Virus record (IMG/VR): IMGVR_UViG_3300017706_000295
Coordinates: 1-25,217 of that record
Source of the DNA: a virus
Strand: one strand, 5' to 3'
Length of the DNA: 25,217 nucleotides
Of this stretch, positions 1-7,600 are shown one piece after another. The notes beneath the pieces were generated by a model that ran no database searches, was not told the origin of the DNA, and worked only from the letters and a program-made list of their open reading frames with translations. How positions within the stretch are numbered: the stretch's first letter is position 1; the number at the start of each line of letters is the position of its first letter. A program made the position numbers and the translations under genes.

Positions 1-2136
1 GCCACCAGAATTGAATACTGCTGATGTTTTACTTAATGAAGCATTTCCGACAGTAAATGTTCCTGATAATACTTGAACATGACCATCTCCATTATCTTTA
101 ATAATACTATTACTACCATCATGGAAAATTTGTAAATCTTGTGAATTACCAAATCTAATAGCATTATTATCTGGAATGTTTACATCTGCAAATTGTGATA
201 TACCAGTTGCAACAACTCTACCAGTTATATTTACTGGGTGTGAGAAATCAAACTCATCGTTTGTAGCATCCCAAAGAATAGTAGCATCTGTTGAAGCATT
301 AACAGCGTCTTGTATAGTAATACCAGCGCCATTTGCATTACCTGAAGTATCATTTGAAGCATGATAGTTTAAAGTTAAATTCTTATCAACAACATCTAAC
401 GTTGTACTATTAACTGTAGTAGTTGTACCTTGAACTGTAAGATTACCACCAACAACAACATTTCCTGCAAAGTCTGCATTTGCTCCTGTTAATGTAAGAG
501 CAAGTGTTTGACTGGTTGGTTTAAATCTTATAGCACCTGTGCCTGTATTTGAGATATCAGCAAAACCATTTGTAGAAAAGTTTAAATCATCGCCTAAAGT
601 TATATCTCCTGATAAATATAAGTCTTTGAATCTTATAGTGTTACCACCTAAGTCTGTGTTGCCGTTATCAATAGCTGCTGTATTGGTTGTAGGAGTAATA
701 GCTCCAGCTCCAAATCTTAGACCTTTATGACCTGAAGCAGTGCTAAGAATTGCTAAATCGCCACTTACAGCATTGATAGCTCCAACACTTGAGCTATCTT
801 TTCTGAAGTCAACAATATTACCATCGCTTGACAGTCTATTAAAGTTAGCTGTTGACCCACCATCTACGACTGGTTGAATTGTTCCTGTGGAAGTGACTGT
901 AAATCCTGCTGTAGAGAAACTATTACTTGTTTTTCCAACAATGAAATTTCCAGAGGCATCGATTCTTGCTGCTTCGCTTCCGCCAATACGCCATCTATGG
1001 ATATTTGGAAGGGTAGCATGAGTTCCGCCGAATAATGAGTAGTTTGCTCCTGAGTTTGTAGCATTACCACCTGATATAGTTATAAGAGAGTTGTCACCAG
1101 TTGGTCTAATACTATCCGTGCTATCAACACGAAGACCATCATTTTCTACTATACCTGTTACGTTTATCCCTGCTGAGGTTGTGGCTAGTTTTTGTGAGCC
1201 ATTGTAATACAAAGCAGCTGCACCACCATTTGTAAATGTTGCAAATCTTGTTGTATCATCATTATCACCTATAACAACATCATCTTCTGATAATATTTTT
1301 ATATCATCACTGTCGCATTTAAGAACTAAATCGCCTGTATTATTGTCTATAAATGAGTTTGAACCATTATGATAAATCTGTAAATCTGAACCTGCACCGA
1401 ATACTGCTTTGTCGTTATCAGCAAATAATATGTCATTACCATTAGAAGCTAAATTACCACCAAGCTGAGGAGTTGTATCTTCTACAACATTGTTTATAGA
1501 AATAGCTTGTGCTCTTGCATCAGTATAATATAAATTGCTTGAACCTTCTCCTAAATCATCAGTATCAAATCCAGTTAAATTTCTTGTAGCAAAACTAACT
1601 GAACCACCCATATATCCATGAGCTGAACATTGGTAATAAAGAACCATTGGAGTATCTTTAGTTGGAACAATTTTTGTATATGCCCCTGAACTACCTGGTG
1701 TTCCACTTGTTGTTACACCTGCTGTATATGCTGTCGTTTTTGCAGCATCATAATAGAATCTTAAAGGATGACCTGAGTTTGAGCTGTCTGATTGGTCAAA
1801 TTGATATGAATTACCTGGTACAAAATTTAAATGAGGTGATTCAATACCATTAATGACATAACCACTGCTTGAACCTGAACCATGATAAACGTGGTCTGTA
1901 GTTTTTGAAGCAACTGCGACAGTAAAATTTTGATTAACAGTTTTTCTTATTTTAAAATAAGTATCTGTTGCGGAGCCGACTTGAATGACGCTATCTAAAC
2001 TACCCTCGGTAGTTTTCATATATAACTTACCGTCGCTAGTATTAACCGCTAACTCACCTAGGTCTAAATTACTTGTTGTTGGAATAGACCCCTGCGTAGC
2101 AGAGCGTCTTAATTTAATATTACTTTGACGTGCCAA
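1..2136 (-). CDS. Tail-fibre-like virion protein with cupredoxin-like domain, TTG start, C-terminus outside window
   Basis: An uninterrupted minus-strand frame of 712 codons runs from a TTG at 2136 to the left edge, where it is still open. The TTG start is chosen because an AGGAG ribosome site lies 9 bases upstream and because the N-terminus (residues 2-13, ARQSNIKLRRSA, then LDLGELAVNTSDGKLYMK at 24-41) has the form usual for marine phage fibre proteins. A cupredoxin-like domain covers about residues 58-183. Next comes an LYYTDARA motif (202-209), then two copies of a DLQI(Y/F)H(N/D)GSNS module (251-261 and 667-677), then a block ending IRFKDLYLSGD (501-511), and then the NLTVQGTTTTVNSTT module (565-579). 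No enzyme motif was seen. It follows the 523-residue fibre gene after an 86-base leader with its own late promoter. Inference: a distal tail or fibre component exposed on the virion. Its exact T4 counterpart, if any, is not recognisable. Confidence 0.85.
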   Translation of the reverse strand, partial: MARQSNIKLRRSATQGSIPTTSNLDLGELAVNTSDGKLYMKTTEGSLDSVIQVGSATDTYFKIRKTVNQNFTVAVASKTTDHVYHGSGSSSGYVINGIESPHLNFVPGNSYQFDQSDSSNSGHPLRFYYDAAKTTAYTAGVTTSGTPGSSGAYTKIVPTKDTPMVLYYQCSAHGYMGGSVSFATRNLTGFDTDDLGEGSSNLYYTDARAQAISINNVVEDTTPQLGGNLASNGNDILFADNDKAVFGAGSDLQIYHNGSNSFIDNNTGDLVLKCDSDDIKILSEDDVVIGDNDDTTRFATFTNGGAAALYYNGSQKLATTSAGINVTGIVENDGLRVDSTDSIRPTGDNSLITISGGNATNSGANYSLFGGTHATLPNIHRWRIGGSEAARIDASGNFIVGKTSNSFSTAGFTVTSTGTIQPVVDGGSTANFNRLSSDGNIVDFRKDSSSVGAINAVSGDLAILSTASGHKGLRFGAGAITPTTNTAAIDNGNTDLGGNTIRFKDLYLSGDITLGDDLNFSTNGFADISNTGTGAIRFKPTSQTLALTLTGANADFAGNVVVGGNLTVQGTTTTVNSTTLDVVDKNLTLNYHASNDTSGNANGAGITIQDAVNASTDATILWDATNDEFDFSHPVNITGRVVATGISQFADVNIPDNNAIRFGNSQDLQIFHDGSNSIIKDNGDGHVQVLSGTFTVGNASLSKTSAVFNSGG
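1588..1965 (-). other. Cupredoxin-like domain (amicyanin-type ligand spacing) within the fibre protein
   Basis: Residues about 58-183 of the TTG-initiated fibre protein. Visible elements are a beta-rich start (FTVAVASKTTDHVYHG), then SPHLNFVPGNSYQF, then DSSNSGHPLRF with His123, and finally VLYYQCSAHGYMGG with Cys170, His173 and Met176. One His upstream followed by Cys-x2-His-x2-Met is the ligand layout of type-1 copper proteins, and the x2/x2 loop matches amicyanin. The domain belongs to a sequence type seen repeatedly in marine phage structural proteins. Copper binding is an inference; the fold could be kept without metal. Confidence 0.6.
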
Positions 2137-2145
2137 TTTTGGCTT

Positions 2146-2150
2146 CTCCT
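2146..2150 (-). promoter_or_regulatory. Ribosome binding site AGGAG deciding the TTG start
   Basis: AGGAG on the minus strand lies 9 bases upstream of TTG at 2136. No in-frame ATG is available between this site and the conserved N-terminal ARQSNIKLRRSA stretch. This supports TTG initiation. Confidence 0.75.
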
Positions 2151-2159
2151 ATGTTCAAT

Positions 2160-2171
2160 CTCTATATAGAG
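2160..2171. repeat. Perfect 12-bp palindrome in the fibre leader
   Basis: CTCTATATAGAG is its own reverse complement and lies 23-34 bases upstream of the TTG start. In RNA it could form a short 4-bp stem with an ATAT loop; in DNA it could be a dimer-binding site. It has no U-tract, so it is not a terminator. Confidence 0.5.
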
Positions 2172-2187
2172 TTTTTAAAATGTTCAC

Positions 2188-2201
2188 CCTGTATATACAG
2201 G
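2188..2201. repeat. Perfect 14-bp palindrome near the predicted 5' end of the fibre mRNA
   Basis: CCTGTATATACAGG is its own reverse complement. It begins about 8 bases after the start site expected from the late promoter at 2215-2222, so the transcript would open with a 5-bp hairpin. It shares the TATATA core with the other palindrome 16 bases further downstream. Possible roles are a 5' stabilising hairpin or a protein site. Confidence 0.55.
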
Positions 2202-2214
2202 AATTATATAGTAT

Positions 2215-2222
2215 TATTTATA
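2215..2222 (-). promoter_or_regulatory. T4-type late promoter TATAAATA
   Basis: An exact TATAAATA octamer on the minus strand directly abuts the TAA stop of the 523-residue gene. It lies 78 bases upstream of the TTG-initiated fibre gene. With T4 late-promoter geometry, transcription would start near 2209 and give a leader of about 73 bases holding both palindromes. Confidence 0.75.
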
Positions 2223-3794
2223 TTAGTAGGTTCCGCCGTCTATAACATTTGAAACTAATGGAACACCTGAAGCATTAAATTGTATAATATCTCCAGCAGT
2301 ACCTAAAGAACTTGTTAGGTATGAAAGTGCTGTTCCACCAGCGTTTGAAATAATTACAGCATCCCCTGTGAATGATGATACTCCAGTACCACCTTCAGTT
2401 ACTGCTAAGTCATTAGTTAGAGTAACGGTTCCTGTAACATTTAGATTATCATCAACGACGACAGTGCCGCCTGCTGAATCAAGTGTTAAGTTGCCTGATA
2501 CTGTATCGATTTCATTATCGCCAGTAATACCTACTTGAATGTTTCCGAGATCTGCACCAGTACCATATATGTTACCAAATTCTGCATCACTCCAAGGAGC
2601 TGAAGCATCTTCTCCACCACTTAAATCTTCGTCTTTAGTAAATACAAATCTTTCTGATTGTATATCAAAACCAAAGAAACCAGTAGCAACTGCTGAACCT
2701 GTTCCCCATTTAAATCTTACACCACGATCAAGACCGTCTGATGTATTTGATGATGTGTTATCTGCTAATGCAAGTACTGGGTCATCAATAGTAACCGTTG
2801 TTGATTCTACAGTAGTTGTTGTACCTTGAACTGTTAAGTTACCAGCAATAACAACAGTATCTGATAAAGCATTACCTAAGTTAACATTACCATTAACATT
2901 TAAGTTACCAGTTAAAACTGAATTACCTGTTACGCCTAAATCATTTGATACTGTTAAGTCATTACCAATAGTTACATCATCAGGTAATGCAATGTTTAAA
3001 GTTACATCAGTGCCTGATTTTGAAGATGTGGTAACAATTTCATTTGCTGTACCAGTAATTTGTAAATCATCTGTTAATAAGTCAACATTGCCTGTACCAC
3101 TATCACCATCAACTGTAAGAGCAGTAGCAACTGCAACTGTAGAAGCAGCTGTTAATCTACCTTGTTGGTCAACTGTAAATGTTGGAATAGCTGTTTGTGA
3201 ACCGTATGAGCCTGGAGTAACAGCAGTATCATCAAGGTCAATTTCAATTGTATTGCCTGAACCTGTTGTTGTAATACCAGTATCACCAGAAATTGTAAGT
3301 GATTCTGAATCTAAGTCTATAGATAACGCACCACCATTATCTCCTTGGAAATCTAAATCTTGAGCTGTTACTTCAGTATCAATATATGTTTTAACAGCTA
3401 ATGCTGTAACTAATTGATTATCAGAAGCTCCTGATAAAGTTGTTGATGTAGAAATACTTGTTACTGTTTGACCAGTACCGCCTGAAGCTTCAAGAGCTAA
3501 AGTACCAATGTTTAATTGGTCTAAATGTTTATTTCCATCTACAATTAAAGCAGAGTTATTAGTAGTTGTGCCATGAGCATGATCTAATAAACTAGTAAAA
3601 TACTTACCGCCTATTATATCAACACTTGCTGCAATACCATTTGTTTCTGTTCCAGTACCAATATATAATCTGTCACCATTGTTTGATTGAGTTCCTGCTA
3701 CATAAGAATACGCCAACTCACCAGTTTTTACATTAGCTGGAGCTGTGGTTGTAGACCCAGTATTGAGGATCTTCATCCTAGTTAATTTTGCCAT
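2223..3794 (-). CDS. Tail-fibre-like virion structural protein (523 aa)
   Basis: A 523-residue, Ser/Thr/Gly/Asp-rich, beta-repeat protein with almost no hydrophobic segments, typical of marine phage fibre or tail adhesin proteins. The N-terminus has TGELAYSYV and GDRLYIGTGTE (25-50), the form of the attachment end of such proteins. A DHAHG..ALIVDGNKHLDQLNI module lies at 71-96. The SYGSQTAIPTFTVDQQGRL segment (196-214) and the NLTVQGTTTTVESTT segment (319-333) are shared with the other two large fibre genes in the window. Residues 358-410 (GVRFKWGTGSA, GFFGFDIQSERFVF) are a globular-looking insert. The protein ends IDGGTY. It starts one base after the stop of the 71-residue gene, whose last codons carry its GGAGG site. 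No catalytic motif is visible. Its precise position on the virion is unknown. Confidence 0.85.
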   Translation of the reverse strand: MAKLTRMKILNTGSTTTAPANVKTGELAYSYVAGTQSNNGDRLYIGTGTETNGIAASVDIIGGKYFTSLLDHAHGTTTNNSALIVDGNKHLDQLNIGTLALEASGGTGQTVTSISTSTTLSGASDNQLVTALAVKTYIDTEVTAQDLDFQGDNGGALSIDLDSESLTISGDTGITTTGSGNTIEIDLDDTAVTPGSYGSQTAIPTFTVDQQGRLTAASTVAVATALTVDGDSGTGNVDLLTDDLQITGTANEIVTTSSKSGTDVTLNIALPDDVTIGNDLTVSNDLGVTGNSVLTGNLNVNGNVNLGNALSDTVVIAGNLTVQGTTTTVESTTVTIDDPVLALADNTSSNTSDGLDRGVRFKWGTGSAVATGFFGFDIQSERFVFTKDEDLSGGEDASAPWSDAEFGNIYGTGADLGNIQVGITGDNEIDTVSGNLTLDSAGGTVVVDDNLNVTGTVTLTNDLAVTEGGTGVSSFTGDAVIISNAGGTALSYLTSSLGTAGDIIQFNASGVPLVSNVIDGGTY

Positions 3795-3795
3795 T

Positions 3796-4011
3796 TTAGT
3801 ATGTGCCTCCGATTATATTCGTGTTTTCATTACCTATATCTGTTGTAATGTCAAATTTATTTGTTGTGCCATTATATAATAGCATTGCTCCATCTGTGGT
3901 ACCTGTAGCATTAATGTCAGTTAAATCTGTTAATGCAACGTTACCTACTTTAAGAGTTTGTGCAACTATTTTATTAGGGTCTTTGCGTATTTTAGCTTTT
4001 ATAGTTGCCAT
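3796..4011 (-). CDS. Small virion-associated protein (71 aa), fibre-like
   Basis: A 71-residue protein with a basic N-terminus (IKAKIRKDPNKI), a LKVGNVALTDLTDIN stretch and a DGAMLLYNGTTNKFDI motif. This last type of short beta unit is common near the ends of marine phage fibre proteins. It ends in GGTY, the same C-terminus as the neighbouring 523-residue protein. It starts one base after the stop of the 112-residue gene. The nearest purine-rich site (GGGAG) is about 15 bases from ATG, so translation probably depends on coupling to the upstream gene. Function unknown; by context a small structural or connector protein. Confidence 0.7.
   Translation of the reverse strand: MATIKAKIRKDPNKIVAQTLKVGNVALTDLTDINATGTTDGAMLLYNGTTNKFDITTDIGNENTNIIGGTY
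3806..3810 (-). promoter_or_regulatory. GGAGG ribosome site encoded by the last codons of the 71-aa gene
   Basis: The codons GGA GGC for the C-terminal Gly-Gly of the small protein make a perfect GGAGG, 11 bases upstream of the ATG at 3794. The C-terminal peptide and the start signal of the next gene are therefore the same DNA. Confidence 0.7.
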
Positions 4012-4012
4012 T

Positions 4013-4351
4013 TTATATCGCTGTAACTCCCGGTGTTATTTCTAATTGTCCTTCTAAAACTCTTGTTTTTGTTCCGCCTGAACTTGTTATCTCTACATCA
4101 TAAACATAACGTCCAGCTTTCATAGCATTTGTTTGAGTATTAGTCAAACCTATATTTAATACTCCTGCTGTAGCTGGAGAAGCAACTGATACCGCAAAAT
4201 TAACTGCTGTTGTTGATGAATAACTTTTTCTAATTTGGCCAGCTCCTGCGTAGCCAGTTAAATTTAAGTTATCACCATCACTATCAGTAACGTCTATAGA
4301 AGCTGAATAATCTGCTCCTTGATCGACTACTATGTTGGAATAAACTGCCAT
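4013..4351 (-). CDS. Small beta-sandwich virion structural protein (112 aa)
   Basis: A 112-residue protein with alternating beta-strand pattern and no Cys. It opens with VVDQGADYSASIDVTDSDGD and closes with the segment RYVYDVEITSSGG followed by RVLEGQLEITPGVT. This type of short protein is common beside fibre genes in marine T4-like and T7-like phages. By its strand pattern it resembles an Ig-like or BppU-N-like domain that docks fibres. It has an AAGGA site 8 bases upstream and a perfect late promoter 21 bases upstream, inside the end of the preceding fibre gene. It is the first gene of a three-gene late unit (112 aa, 71 aa, 523 aa). The docking role is inferred. Confidence 0.75.
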   Translation of the reverse strand: MAVYSNIVVDQGADYSASIDVTDSDGDNLNLTGYAGAGQIRKSYSSTTAVNFAVSVASPATAGVLNIGLTNTQTNAMKAGRYVYDVEITSSGGTKTRVLEGQLEITPGVTAI

Positions 4352-4361
4352 TTTTTTTCCT

Positions 4362-4658
4362 TTATACCTTCTTATTTATACTTTTTAATTCTTCAATCTC
4401 AGCTTTTAATTCATTAATAGCATTTATTAATAAAGGAACTAATTTTTCGTATTTAACAGCTTTAAAGCCGTCATGTTCTCTTGTTTCTACAATTTCAGGT
4501 ACTACTTTTTCAACTTCTTGAGCAATCACACCAACATCATGTCCTGAATGAACGACTTGTTTATCATTCCAATCAAATTCATAACCTTTTAATTGTCCTA
4601 CTTTTTCTAATGAATTAGTTATTGGAGATATGTTATCTTTTAATCTTTCATCTGATGA
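4362..4658 (-). other. Peptidase S74 (endosialidase-type) intramolecular chaperone domain
   Basis: Residues 1305-1402 of the giant fibre. The Ser-Asp pair of the SDERLK motif, the GVIAQEV motif and the closing helical coiled coil (LINAINELKAEIEELKSI) define the family. Self-cleavage is expected just before Ser1306, leaving a mature fibre of about 1305 residues. Known for the family; not shown here. Confidence 0.9.
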
Positions 4659-7600
4659 TGCAAAAGCTACAACGTCTCCAGTACATTGAATAGTATTAGC
4701 AGGAGCTGCTGTAGTATCACCAACTCTTAATGCATCGAACTTAACACTACTATTATTATTAGTTGCTTGGTTAGAACTATATGTTGTATATCCTGGACCA
4801 TTTGTAAACTGATTAAGGTTTGAATATGTTGTATTAGTATCTGTAGATGTGATTCTAAATACACCTGTTGATGGTTCAGTAATACTTACATTTGAACCAC
4901 TTTGTAGAGTAATATTACCAGTTCTATAAGCTCCACTATCTTCTCTTATTTGAGTAACTGTGTTAGTATTAGTTACAGTTTCTGTAGCTGATGTAATGCT
5001 AGTAATATGTCCATGTGTATCAAGTAAAATATCTTGAATATATGTTCTACCACTATTATTTACTGATCCTTGACTTGATGTGTCGGCGTGATTAATAGTA
5101 ATAGTTGCATTAGATGATTGGTCAGTTGTAAATGAGCCACCACCTGTCAATGATGTTCCAGCTGAAACACTTATTGTAGCATTATTAGGTATAGTATTTG
5201 TATTATCTGAAGCTGGTAAAGTAACTGTTTTTGTGTTAACTCCAGTTATATGTCCTTGTGAACTTGAACTAACGCTATCAATTACTGTAAATGACTGACC
5301 ATAACCTCTTGACTGAGCACTTGTACTATCACCTCTACTTACATTATCATGTGTTATTGATATAGTACCATTACCTGATTGGTTAGCTGAGAATGTTCCA
5401 GAACCACCTAGTACTCCAGTACCTTGAACTGTTAATGTACCATTACCTAATGTAAATGTACCGGTTGAAGCTGCGGTTACGTGACCATGAGTATCAAAAG
5501 TTAAATCTTGAACAAAGGTTGTACCACTTGCATTTATATTACCAACACTTGATGTATTAGCATGATTAAATGTTATATTATTGTTTGTTGCGCTGTAAGC
5601 TACATCTATTGAAGTTCCGCCAGTAAATGAAACTCTTTCATTTTCTGATATATTACCTCTATCTGTTCCAGCAACTGTTAGATTCCAACCTGAATATGTA
5701 TCAACAGAAACTGTACCTGCTCCTGTTAAACGTCCTTGAGCATCTACTGTAAATGTTGGAATAGCACTACCACTACCATAACTTCCTGCTGTGACTGATG
5801 TATCATCTAATTCAAATGTAATTTTATCTGTTGCACCTCTAGTTGTTATTCCTGTAAGACCTTGGACTCTAAGTGTACCTTGGTTAACACTAGCAATAGC
5901 ATTAGCACCTACGTCGGGGTCAAAACTTCTATAAAAGACCTGCATTGAACCACGGTCGCTATTTGCGTATGAAACTGAATGTGTTGTACCAGATTTTGAT
6001 GTGACCAAGGTCATTCCAGTACCTTCTAAGAAGTTTAAATTATCACCAGACTCAAAATTATTGTTTTCTATCTTTGGTGTACCTTGTGTAGCTGCTGATA
6101 ATATTAATGAACCATCTGCTTCCCATCTATCTGTAGCAAAGTTATATACAATTGAGTGAGAACCAGTTACGTTTGATGCATTATTTGAGTGTGTGCCTAC
6201 ACCTGTAAATGATTTTGTTTCTATACCAAATCCACCAGTTGTTGGCTCAGTACTTGAAGTACCTGTAAGTATTAAAGTATCTTCTACTTCTAATGTTGCT
6301 GTATTTAAGATTGTATTAGTACCATTAACAGTCAAGTCGCCAGTAATTGTTAAATCACCAGGAATAGAAACTGTATCAGATGATTGATTACCTAAAGTAG
6401 TATTTCCACCTACTGTTAAATTTCTTGTTATTGCTAAATCACGAGTGACAGATAAATCTTGTCCTATTGTCACATCATTTGGTAAACCTATAGTGACTGT
6501 TGCAGTTTCAGAACCAGAACCTGATACTTCGATTTCATTTGAAGTACCAGCAATTGTCGAAACATAATTACCAACTGTGTCTGTTCCTAAAGCTATTGAA
6601 TTTGCAGCTATTGTTGTGGCAATACTTACATTACCTAAATTAGTCATTGTTGCTGAACCAGTCACATCTCCTGTTAAAGAAATTGTTGGGTCATTTACAT
6701 TAAAATCAAAGTTTTGATTTGTTGAATCCCATGTTACACTAATTCCTGCTTCAGCATTATTTGTAATTAAATCTTTTGCGTTATAGAATGTTACAATATC
6801 TGCAGTATTTGATGAACCGTTATTAGCCATACCGACAAGTTGCCATGCTCTTTCAGCAGTTGATGATACTAAAGCTTCATTCCATTGTAATCTTACATCA
6901 TGATTAGTCATAGAACCTGATGGAGTGATATGATCTCTATCTACTTGAAGACCCATTTGAGCAACTTCACCATCAAGGTTTAAGAATGCTGAACCAAAGT
7001 TTGCAACACCACCAGCAGCTGATACTAACAATGTACCATCTGATATATCTAAAACTGTTCCTGGACCAAAATCAAATGTTCCCTTACCACCTGTAGCAGT
7101 ATAATTAATATTACCTGAAAGTGATTGGCCACCGGCCGTTGTATTGGTAATATCTAGTTTTTCTGAAGCAAGTTCTCTTAAACCAGCTGATATATCAGTA
7201 GCTGATAAACCTGTAAGAGTCATATTACCGATATCTGCTTCATGTTCGTTAATAGCACCAGTATGAGTACTTGCGCTTGTTGCTAATGTAGCACTTCCTA
7301 ATTCAGAATGTAATTGAGATAAGGCACCTGTAATACTATTATTACCTGAAGCAATAGTTGTAATACCTATGTTACCAATTTGAGTTTCAATTTCTGCAAT
7401 TGCACCACTTACTGTACTTGCTGATGTACCCATTGCAACTGAACTTATTGTTCCTAATTCAGCATCTAATTCATTAACTGCTGCAGTTAAAGTAGAACCT
7501 GTAGTTGTAAGAGTATTATTACCTTGTAAAGCGTCTAATTCGTTGATAGCATCTGTTAAATCGCCAGCAGTTGTTGTTAATGACATATCACCGATATCAG

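Noticed and set aside
864-1070. Minus-strand open frame of 68 codons
   Set aside because: It is out of frame within the TTG-initiated fibre gene, whose own frame shows continuous recognisable modules.
2188-2201. Palindrome as a rho-independent terminator
   Set aside because: Only a 5-bp stem with an AT-rich loop and no U-tract afterwards. It also lies downstream of a late promoter, in a leader rather than at an operon end.
2992-3363. Plus-strand open frame of 123 codons
   Set aside because: Antisense shadow of the 523-aa fibre-like gene; Val/Ser/Pro-rich mirror translation with no family features.
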